From contig JAYMSP010002223.1 of assembly GCA_036897095.1 (NCBI GenBank), positions 1-25,513 of the forward strand: a stretch of DNA of 25,513 nucleotides. The letters run 5' to 3'. Shown here piece by piece: positions 13,691 through 22,961 of this stretch. The number at the start of each line of letters is the position of its first letter. Position 1 is the first letter of the stretch. The notes below the pieces were generated by a model. The model was not told where the DNA came from, searched no databases, and was given only the letters and a program-made list of their open reading frames with translations. The DNA comes from Plantago elongata (taxonomy: Eukaryota > Streptophyta > Magnoliopsida > Lamiales > Plantaginaceae). A program made the position numbers and the translations under genes.

Positions 13691-14048
13691 TAGCCATTTG
13701 GATTGAAGTGTATTTTTCCCATCACCTACCCTCATCACTTCCACTCTTACTTTCTTACTTGTCTCGTATGTTCCTGGTTTCTTCTCTACTCACATGTTTT
13801 CTCAAGATACAGGTTGTTAAGTCTCACCCCTGTGACCATTGATGCTATATATGGTTGTGAAGGATCTTTCTTCACAAAAAAGGGGAGATGAGTCTGCATA
13901 TGAACATCAAAGAAAGATCTTAACATGATGGATTGATCATTCGTTACTTGCTTTTGCTTTTTTACTCTCTGTTAATTTTGAGAGGGAGTTTGATTTTGTT
14001 CATGCCAGTTCATATGTTGTTCAGGTTTGTTTTGTGAAGAAAGACAAA

Positions 14049-14063
14049 GGGGGGGGGGGGGGG
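14049..14063 (+). repeat. poly(G) tract of 15 bases
   Basis: An uninterrupted run of 15 G follows AAGAAAGACAAA, the same lead-in found before the polypurine tracts at about 10082 and 16230. It looks like a slipped, expanded copy of the polypurine-tract module inside the element. Confidence 0.8.
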
Positions 14064-16244
14064 AAAAATATTAGTGTTGAGAGACTGGTGTTCTCGATAC
14101 ACTACTGGCTAGATGTGACGATGGTGTTGCCAGAATTCCAGCTAGTTGATATTATATTCTGTCTTTATTCACAAACTGATGTGTGCATAATTTTATAGCA
14201 TAAGTAAGTATGTATTTTATCATTGATCTATAAGTGAAAGAAGGATATGATGGTTTTGCCTTCCTCACAAAATGGGGGAGTGTGATGAGTTGTGCCTTCA
14301 TGTTATATCTATGATGTTTGAGTTCATGTTTATGATCTTTAGTATGTTGGAGTATGTTGGTCTGTAATGTTTGAATTCTATGTGTTTGACTTAGTTTTAT
14401 ATCTATGCTCCTTCTTGAATTAAGGGGGATAAATCTTTCTTATTCGAGGGAGAGTCACTAACTCATTTGGTTCAGGTTTTGTGAAGTAAGGCAAAAAGGA
14501 GGAAAAATGTAACTTTGAGTATTCTCTATAGTGACTATCTTGGTGTACCTGAAACACGCAAGATACACTCTGAAATATAAAACAAGTTTTCAGTTGTCTA
14601 ATCAGGTGTCCTGAGTACACCAGATTCGGCAGTGCTTTACTCTGGTGTACCTAGTACACTAGAGTCGACAGAATTCTTTTTCTCAATAAATTTCAGATTG
14701 TGTTTTGCCTTATTCACTAACCTAACTGGTTCCACGATTTTAGTTGATCAGTTGTGCAGATATAACTAGGTTGGAAGAGATTGGATATTACAAGGAGATC
14801 TTGGATATATTCAAAAAAAAACTAAGGGAGTGTAGTGCCTACACCTACTGTGATTCAACTTGATGACCCAATTGTTGACACTGGTGCAGAGACTACACCA
14901 CTGTTCATAAACCTACGTATGTAGGCGGTGTATCCACTACACCACTGGTTGAAGCTGATGCCATAGATTTCGAGATAGAAGGTGTGGGGGATACACCAGC
15001 AACTGCATCCAGACCAAAATAGGGCAAAGGCGAGGGAAACACAACCATGACATCTTCCAAGGCCAAGATACCCTTCATGTGAGGATAAGAATGTTGTTGA
15101 TGACGCACACATTGATGCTGAGACGATGTTCAAGGAATTTGTGCCCAGTGATCCCATAACACTGATCCATGAGCTTATGGACAATGTAGCTACCCGACCT
15201 GGTGTGACGGAGGCACGCATACTAAAGGAAACTGTTGCTGGCCAGGAGGGTGTACTGAAAAATCAATTACCGTTGGCAACAATAAAAAGGATGTGTCTGA
15301 GACATCCACCATGGTAGTTACTAAATGGAAAGAGATTGTGTGAGAAGTATATCCATGTGCGTGATTTTAAACTTCATAGAGTCTTTGGTTTTCTAGAGTC
15401 TCCTCAGTTGTCAGGATCAATTTGTTCTTTTGCTCCCAAACCCATCCGTGAGTTCTACTGTGATCTAACCGAGGAAGTTTGCCGATTCTTCGTTCTACGG
15501 ATTATGGTGAAGTGTATCTGCGTAAGAAGTTGTTTAATGTTACACCGGATATGATGAATGGTGTGATGGACACACCATGTGTTACCAAGGACACCACTGA
15601 CATGAATAAGGCTACTGTGAACAAGGAACTCACTAGTGGCAAGGACTGTGAAAATCTTTCCTAATCTACTAGCTCATGGAAGGAATGACGGTTCATATGG
15701 GTTAACAAGTGTTTGATCTTCTTGTCGGTTTTGAGCTGAAAGGAAACTACACCAATTCTCCCATATATGTTCTCAATATTTAAGGTCTCGCTGACAATAT
15801 GGTGGAACCGGTACACTTGATCTGCAATGGTTTGATTCTCCCTATGAAATGATTGATGCTTCTTCTGAAGTCAGGTGGCTACAATTGATCAACAGATAAA
15901 AACCATTCGACTAATGAAAGTCACCCTAAGGTTTTAGCTTTCAGTATATCAAGGGGGAGAGATGATCAACAGGTGCATGACTGATGGAGTGTACTGAACA
16001 CACCAGTGTGTGTTATGACTAGTATGTTCCTAAGCAGGACTGATGGAGTGTATTGACTACACCAGTGCGTGTTATGGCCAACATGTTGGGTTGTAATATT
16101 CCTAGAATTCTATGTTACTTTTGTCTAATTATATTATCTCTATTGCTCTGATTAAGAGGGAGAAATCTCTTGACTTGAGCATGAGATAATATAGGTGACA
16201 TGTTTATAGGTGATATGAAGAAAGACAAAAACTAAGGGGGAGAT

Positions 16245-17329
16245 TGTAAATGTGAGATTTCTGGGTGTATGTAAGATACACTCCCAGAACTTCTGTTCAC
16301 CAAGTTAAGTGGGTGTATTGGATACAGTGTACTGGATACACATTGGATATACCCTACGACTGGACAGATTCTCACACTTGATATATATAATATGTTTATA
16401 GTTTTTACCTTTATTCTACTCACTAATTATTTCAACAGCTTTGGATATACTCCCTCCGTCCCGGTTTGGAAGTTACACGGGACCGGACACAAATTTTAAG
16501 AAAAAAGTGATAAAGTAGGAAAGAAGGTAAAAAATTATGAATGTGATTGGATAAAGTAGGAGAAATAGTGAATGAAATATGAGAGATAATGTATAAAGCA
16601 GGAGAAAGATGTTCTATTTAAGGAAGTGGGACTTCCAAACCGGACAACCCAAAATGGAAAGCGGGACTTTCAAACATGGGCAGGGGGAGTATATGTGTGC
16701 AAATATTTTAGGACAAAAAATCTCATAGAATTATGGAGCATTGCAAGTCTAATACAAGAAGGATTGTACTTCGCTTAGAGTTTCCTGAAGGAAGAAGAAG
16801 TCGATTGGGATAAGAGCAAATCAAGAATCACAACAAGACTCAATGTATGAATCTCATGTTCACATAGACATTCACCACTATTATATATAGAGAGTCATGC
16901 ATTGAAGATGAATCCAAGAGTATCTACAAGTCGAAGTCAACAAGGATTGGAGTTTGAGTTGGAGTAAATCTTGAAGTAGAAGACGATTAGGACTCAAACT
17001 GCAAATAATAAAGATCATAACAAATCTGATGAGCTATGCACGTTTTTGACAACTGTATATACCCCAATAGCTCATCAAGATACATAGAGAAATCAACGGA
17101 GTCTACGACGATCAATGAAGAAAAATCGAGAGTTTATTTATTCTTAGATTCACGATTTCTTTCATATTGTTCTATTCTTTTTCTATCTAAAACTTAGAGG
17201 TTGATAGATAGATTGATAGAGTTAATTCTTTATACTTACTTAGATGTTTTGCATCTAGATATATTCGGAGAATAGATCTAGAGTAGTTTTTCGTATTCAT
17301 TATTCGTATAGTGAATAATTTCGCCATGA
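16245..17329 (+). repeat. long terminal repeat (3' LTR), truncated, with nested MITE
   Basis: It begins TGTAAATGTGAG directly after the polypurine tract and matches the 10099-11154 LTR along its length until about 17329, where it joins inverted LTR sequence. About the last 230 bases present in the other LTR are missing here. It carries a Stowaway-like MITE at 16450-16689 that the other LTR lacks. Confidence 0.75.
16450..16689. mobile_element. Stowaway-like MITE, 240 bp
   Basis: The left end CTCCCTCCGTCCC and the right end GGGGGAG form an imperfect inverted repeat of about 24 bp, flanked by TA on both sides (16448-16449 and 16690-16691). CTCCCTCCGTCC ends with a TA target duplication are the mark of Stowaway (Tc1/mariner) MITEs. 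The other LTR at the same place reads GGATATATATGTGTGC. Removing this element plus one TA reproduces that sequence exactly, so the empty site confirms the boundaries. The insertion is younger than the retroelement. Confidence 0.92.
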
Positions 17330-17862
17330 TTTTCGTATGCTCTATGTTTTAGATAGACAAACCTTAAAAAACTAGAAGACCTATACGTGGATCTATAAAC
17401 GTAAACTCTCGGTTTTTTATGCTCTTGCTTCACGTATGATTTTCGTTGTCTTCTTCAATGCATGAACCTCTATATATAATAGTAGTGAACGTCTATGTGA
17501 ACATGAGAGTCCTACATTGAGTCTTGTTGTGATTTTTGATTTGTTCTTATCCAAATCGACTTCTTCTTCCTTTAGAAAAATCTAAGCGAAGTACAATACT
17601 TCTTGTATTAGACTTGCAATGCTCCATGATTCTATGAGATATTTTGTCCTAAAACATCTGCACACATATATATCCAAAGCTGTGGAAATAATTAGTGATT
17701 AGAATAAATGTAAAAACTATAAACATATTATATATATCAAGAGTGAGAATCTGTATAGTCGTAGGGTGTATCCAGTACACTTTATCTAGTACATCCACTT
17801 AACTTGGTGAACAAAAGTTCTGGGAGTGTATACTGAATACACACAGAAATCTCACACTTACA
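17330..17862 (-). mobile_element. LTR-retrotransposon fossil, inverted LTR piece
   Basis: On the - strand this starts TGTAAGTGTGAG at 17862 and follows the LTR sequence, but an internal stretch of roughly 200 bases present in the other LTRs is absent. It therefore represents a shorter subfamily or a deleted copy. It meets the + strand LTR tail to tail at about 17329. With 8740-9820 it probably frames the older, - strand element. Confidence 0.7.
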
Positions 17863-18667
17863 AAATTTGAGATTGTTTATTATTCATATGTCTCGGGAAT
17901 AGGTTTATCGTTCACTTTTTGTGTTGAGAAAATAAGATATATTATTATATTTGGATAAAATAGTGCTATTGGGTCACTCAAATTAACGTCGAAAGTTGTA
18001 TAAAATGATGTTAGTGGATGGATGGTTGTGAAAACTGGGAGAGAAATTTTGTTTGGGACATTCAAAATGTCAAAATTGGAAGCTATTTTCAATTGTGAAG
18101 TAAAAAGTATTTGTTATATGCTTAGATTTTCTTAATATATGAAATTTTATAAAACGGATAAAGTATAAAATTCTATGATATATATACAAAATATTCCGTA
18201 GAAATAGAAGAGGTTAAAATTAATTTGTATCAAATGCGGCGGCGAATGTGGTTAACTCAGCATGTATTGATCTACCGACTATACAAAATATACAAAGTAA
18301 GCTTGATCGAGCAAAAGGTCCGATCACACCAAGAAAATTAACGAAAGAAAGAGTCTGTACAAGGCTAAGGTAATTTCCTGGCAAAAAAGACCGATCTCAC
18401 CAATGAGCCAGGCAGCTTAATTTATCCATCTATGTTCATTTGAAGCATATGTCCGGTAAACTGATGCCTAATCAAACAGCAAAAGACAATGTACGCGCAG
18501 CTAGCTCCATTACAAACTAGGCTTGGATAATTGGATTAGATCAATTCTCGTCCTGCCTCTCCATATACCTGTACTTCGTATACACATTTCATATGAATTT
18601 TCTCACTCTCGATCAGTTCCCTTGAATTGTATACATCTGCTACATTAGTTCATTATATATAACTACT
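17863..18667 (+). other. intergenic DNA and likely NPF promoter region
   Basis: No gene is recognisable. The last few hundred bases presumably carry the promoter of the NPF gene. TATATATAA at about 18653 is a TATA-like word, but it lies only about 15 bp before the proposed start codon, too close to act as the TATA box if that start is right. Confidence 0.4.
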
Positions 18668-20715
18668 ATGGATGTGGTGATCCCTTTCCGACTCATAGGT
18701 AACGGAACTAACTGACCTTACTACGAATTTCATTTACTGCATCATGCTGCTGCGAGTGCAAATGTAAAGTTTGAGGCGATTCATGAATCATGATACTATT
18801 GTATTGTATATACTAAGTTCTAATCTTCCATACTAATTTTCCAGCAATAAGATGGAGTGATGTAGTGCAGAACTATGCGTTTTTCATTATGCAAGACTAT
18901 TTAACAAATGTTTGGGGCCTCAGTTTTACGCATGCTGCTGGAATTCTCAATATTTGGGAAGGAACTCAGCGAATATTGCCCATCTTCATTCTCTGGATCC
19001 TTGATGAGTTTTCTCGGGATACCACCCTCGTTGTTCTCTCTACTCTAGCCAATACCATAGTAAGTTACTAATACAGCACAATCATATAGTATTAAACACC
19101 GGACAACTACTTAAGTTTAAATGTAAATGTACATGCAGGGTCTTGCTTGTATAGCAATGTCGACACCTCCCGTGCTTGCCAATTTGACTGGGACCTGCAA
19201 ACAATACGAGGCAAAATGTATCGGACATACACAGAAGATTCTGTTTTACATCGGAATGACATTGGTTGCCATGGGACTAGCTGGTCGCAAAGTTGTTACC
19301 CTGGAACGCAAGGACAAGATCATTGAGGGAGAACCTGAACCAAAAACTCTTGGTAAATTAGTATTGGAAGGTTTAGTAACACTAGGCTTGATAGCTGTGC
19401 CAAGAATTTTAGCCATTGGACTTCCGAACATAACACTCTGGTCAATCCGCCTTGGTGTACCCGCAATTTGCACTGCTGTTGCGACCTTGTTTTTCTTGAC
19501 AGATTTGACTTCATTTAAGAAGCGAGAACGAAATCGTGATAGTCCAGTTACTACTGTGCTCAGGGTGTTTGTGGCATGTGCATTCAAGATTAACAAAACA
19601 TCTCCAAGAGATGTAAATGGTCTTTATATGGAAGATCCATCTGAAGCACAGAGACATACCCAAAGTTTCTGTCTCGGGTAATTACCTAGATATTATCGTT
19701 GTTGTTTTTGTGGATGACTAGCTAGGAACAAGATGTTTCTTGAGTTATAACAATACCTGAGTTATTATGTTAGGATGAATGTTTCTTGTGCTTTCTCTAA
19801 ATGTTATTTAGGTTCTTAGAAAAGGCTGCAATTCGAACTCCAGACAGGAATAAATGGAAAGTATGCTCAGTAGCAGAAGTAGAACAAGTGAAAGTCCTTG
19901 TTCGATTGATACCTGTGTGGATTCCGTTCCTAGTCTGTGGGATTGTGCTCTCCAATGGGAAAACATATTTCGTGGAACAAGTAAATCACTTGAAATCACC
20001 CAGACATTTCACTGTTCCAGCATTTCTCTGCTTTATTGAGCTTTACACCACGCTCCAGAATGCATCACAAAAGTTGACATGGAAAGTTCAAAAAGAGCTA
20101 CTCAATGACATGGTAAATGTCATGCCAGGACGCCCTGTGACCTTAACACCAAAGATGAGTATAGGATCAGCTATGGTCTCGTTAGTACTATGCTGTATAA
20201 CTGCTGCAAAAATTGAGAGCCGGAGATTAAATGTAGTTACAAGTCATGATTTGGTTGACAAGCCAGATGCAGATATCCCTATGAATGTATTCTGGATGCT
20301 TCTCCCGTTTTGGCTTCTTACTTCAGTGAGTGCCATTCTGAAACTTGAAATGGAATCATTCTTCGAAGATGAGGCTCCACAATCCGACGAGGCTCCACAA
20401 TCCGCAAGGACTTATGCTGGTCTGTTCACTGAAGCAGTGCTCGGATTTGGATTCATGCTTAGCGTGCTTTCTGTTTATGTTGTTGGCCAAGCTAGTGGAA
20501 TGGGAGGGCAACCAAGTTGGTTTCAGTTCACCTTGAATCGGAGTCGTTTGGACAAGTATTATTGGGTACTCGCAGTTTTAAGCTCTGTCAATCTGATTGT
20601 ATATATAGTTACAGCTTGTTGTCACAGTTTCGTAAAATTCATCCATTTCGAAGATTCAGACAGAGAAGAACATCTACAAGAGGAAACACGTGAAGATTCT
20701 CGAACTGCAGTGTAG
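18668..20715 (+). CDS. NRT1/PTR family (NPF) transporter, NPF5-like
   Basis: A proton-coupled transporter family of plant membranes moving nitrate, peptides, hormones or other metabolites; the substrate here is unknown. Exons: 18668-18698 (inferred), 18845-19059, 19139-19677 and 19812-20715, with GT-AG introns. They join in frame to about 562 aa, normal for NPF proteins, with the expected multiple membrane segments. Family marks include YLTNVWGLSFTHAAGILNIW near the N-terminus, LACIAMSTPPVL, the CIGHTQKILFYIGM loop, FLEKAAIRTP before a long loop, and IPVWIPFLVCGIVLSNGKTYF after it. Exon 2 has no in-frame ATG at its start, so an upstream exon is needed. ATG 18668 with donor AG|GTAACG restores the frame and gives MDVVIPFRLI before IRWSDVV. 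The usual ExxE[R/K] proton-coupling motif of helix 1 is absent (DVVQNYAFF stands there). AATAAA at 20773 may be the polyadenylation signal. Confidence 0.88.
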
Positions 20716-20960
20716 TACTCAAAAGTGGACAGATTATGCTTTTGATTTTTGAAGGCTCCAGATTAAAACTTGAATAAAAGCTTGATAGCATCCACTATTA
20801 TTGTGGGTCTAAATGTTGCAACTGTGTGAGCCATATGCCATCCTTGTTTATAAAGTGTATTTGGATCTTTCATAACCAGATGGTCTTTTGGATACTGCAT
20901 TTACTGTTTACTCAATGAACTTTCTGTCGCAGAGATTTCGTATTCTAAGAACCTCAGGAG

Positions 20961-21215
20961 TCAGGTGAGGCCTATTTCACCAATTCCAATACCGCGTTCA
21001 AAAGTCTTTCTTGCAAGAGTAGAAAGGATCCCAAAATAAACCAGTTGAGTCACAACAGGTTTATCCGGTAGGAACATCAAGTTGGTTAATCCAGCCCCAT
21101 GGACTCCCATCATTGCGTCGGCATCACATGAATTCTCTAGTTCTACAAGTATCGTTAGGTTTGCCGCGGAATCTTCCTCTGCTTTAACTACCTCAAATCC
21201 TACTTCTTTTGCCAC
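20961..21215 (-). pseudogene. glycosyltransferase family 61 fragment
   Basis: An 84-codon - strand fragment carries GVHGAGLTNLMFLP followed by VVTQLVYFG, the hallmark C-terminal block of plant GT61 enzymes (DUF563; xylan arabinosyl- or xylosyltransferases of the Golgi). Before it, GFEVVKAEED and the LENSCDADAMM stretch fit the lead-in of the same family. Real GT61 proteins have about 400-500 residues. Here the upstream parts, including the membrane anchor, are missing: a stop codon stands immediately before the fragment and none of the remaining domain is visible within reach. It has no ATG start. Most likely a decayed gene remnant, though a terminal exon of a disrupted gene is possible. Confidence 0.75.
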
Positions 21216-21701
21216 TTAAAATATCTTCTGTCAAGAAAAGTGTAAGCACAATGTGTATATTTGTCTGGTAAAGACCTGTTTTTGCTGAATATTACTCGTA
21301 AAGACCAGTTTTTTACCACTCAAAAGTCAAAACCACCTGTTTTCAAATGTTTCAAGTTAAAAATTGGTGGTAAAAAATTAAGGCTTACTTGCATCTTTCC
21401 AAGCAGATGCATGATTTTTCAAGCATCAGCAAATGAAAATACTAAATTCCTATCCGTTCATCCACTGTTAGGTTAATACATGTTTTGCGAATTATTAGCC
21501 AGGTAAAAACAGAACTCAAAAACGGAGAAGTGAATGAAAGTAGCAATCAACGTTCAGAATTGTCGAAACTTTACGTTGCCAGTAGAAGGCCCAGAGAGTG
21601 TAATCTATAGGTCGAAGACGAAAGGCGACGTAGAACCTGAAAGGCTGAAACAATCCGAGAATTTCAGTGGCTTCGTTTTCCACCCAATCGTCTCCCATCT
21701 C
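21216..21701. other. intergenic stretch between GT61 fragment and LINE tail
   Basis: No recognisable gene. A short direct repeat is visible near 21267 and 21298 (GTAAAGACC followed by GTTTTT). A - strand 60-codon frame (21516-21698) ends up next to the LINE poly(A) tail and has non-repeat composition. It may be old host sequence, but it matches no family I know. Confidence 0.45.
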
Positions 21702-22632
21702 TTTTTTTTTTTTTTTTTAAAGTTAAAAACTACTTCATTCAAATGAGACTAATTACAAAGGTGCTTTCGTACTTGAGGGAATGCATGTTAACCTTAGTAT
21801 GTTTAGAATTTAGATACAAAACAAGGTCCGACAGGCAAATATCTCATATGAAAAGACTACTCCTACTGATCTCCATCACTAGATTCTTGTAGTTCCACGT
21901 TGGTTCCTGTTTCCTAAGAATACAACTATAAGTATATTGAGGGTCAGTTTGAATAACACAGTCTTCCAGACCAATTATGTTCTGCAAGATTAATTTCAAC
22001 TTTAATAGCTTGGAGCTCAGCAATATTGTTACAAGTAATTCCCACATAAGAATAAACAGCCCTAATGAATTTTCCTTGGTTATCCCTAATCACACATTCC
22101 ATGACCGCATACCAAGATTCTTCATTGCAGAACCATTAATATTAATGCAATAAGAATGTTCAGAAGGAGGTTTCCAGGTATAAGGAATTAAATGAAAACT
22201 AGACTATTTATTAGGAAAAAGAACCTGCAAGTCTTTCCTAGTATTAATAAATTTTCTGAAAAGAAAATTAACATTAATCTCCTTGTGCTAAAAAATAAAA
22301 CAGTTACTAACTTGCCAAATTATCCAAGCAAATAAAGCAAGGTTAAGTTGTTCAACAGAGTTAGTAAAAAAACAAAGAAGGTTTGAGCAAAGGAGGGACT
22401 ATTGATATTCTCCATGGTGAGAAGAAATTTAAGTCTATTAAATGCAGAGCATTCAAAAACAAGGTGGGTTAAAGATTCATTCTTCTGTTTATAGAGTTGA
22501 CATAAAGGGTTATCAATCCTACCATGATTATGTAATCTATCAGCATTATTCAGTCTATTATGACAAGTCCAGTGAAAAACCTGATTCTAGAAAAGAGATT
22601 AACTTTCCAAATTTTATTCTAAGGCCAGGAAT
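21702..22632 (-). mobile_element. LINE 3' part: zf-RVT, RNase H and poly(A) tail
   Basis: On the - strand, a zf-RVT region (about 22620-22400) reads WKVNLFSRIRFF, then in another frame CHNRLNNADRLHNHGRI, NPLCQLYKQKNESLTHLVFE and CSAF, the zinc-knuckle block of plant LINEs. An RNase H region follows (about 22200-21860): TWKPPSEHSYCININGSAM, then in another frame VIRDNQGKFIRAVYSYVGI and NIAELQAIKVEINLAEHNW. The usual catalytic DGS is replaced by NGS. A 17-base A tail on the - strand (T run at 21702-21718) marks the 3' end. At least two frame changes and in-frame stops show it is inactive. The upstream reverse transcriptase is not present. Confidence 0.85.
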
Positions 22633-22961
22633 GTAAAATCCCGACTTTTTCCATTTTTATTCTTTAATATCATTTATTATAATTATAAAAATTTAAAAAT
22701 TATTTTTATTTCTACTTTATTTTATGCAAAATAACAATCTTGATATCGAATTCGTATTTATTAAAATTTATTTATGAGTTATTTAAAATTCAGAATGATT
22801 TAGGTTTATATTTCTACGTAATATCGGTTATACCCCTTGTGCCTTGGGCTATTCACGCTACTACCTCTCTCTTCTTCTCCTGCTTTTCCTTTCTCTTCAG
22901 GCTCGTCTTAGACGAGCTCCAATGGAGCCGTCGCGGAGACGCGTCGTGGAGCATGACGCGC
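22632..22961. other. AT-rich left flank of the TAGTTTCA array
   Basis: It starts TGTAAAATCCCGAC immediately beside LINE coding sequence, so the junction near 22632 is probably an insertion edge. The words resemble the start of some Gypsy LTRs (TGTAA...CCCG), but no matching end was found. A pyrimidine-rich tract (about 22862-22900) is followed by GC-rich hairpins: GCTCGTCTTAGACGAGC at 22901-22917 and GCTCCAATGGAGC at 22916-22928. Confidence 0.45.

Larger units (their letters stand above)
11155..16244 (+). mobile_element. LTR-retrotransposon fossil, internal region, no polymerase seen
   Basis: It opens with TGGTATCAGAGC (11157-11168), the initiator-methionine-tRNA primer site of plant LTR elements, and closes with the polypurine tract AAAACTAAGGGGG (ending about 16240), a form common in Copia-like elements; the family is not proven. 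In about 5.1 kb I recognise no protease, integrase, reverse transcriptase or RNase H. A broken coding segment at 14855-15660 resembles the putative plant transposon protein domain found in extra ORFs of some plant retroelements (an EFYCDL word, then VYLRKKLF). The element is broken in several places and fits a large non-autonomous derivative (LARD-like). It contains several internal repeats listed separately. Confidence 0.65.

Noticed and set aside
19246-19596. 116-codon frame on the - strand
   Set aside because: It lies opposite exon 3 of the NPF gene, which has clear family motifs; it is a shadow frame.
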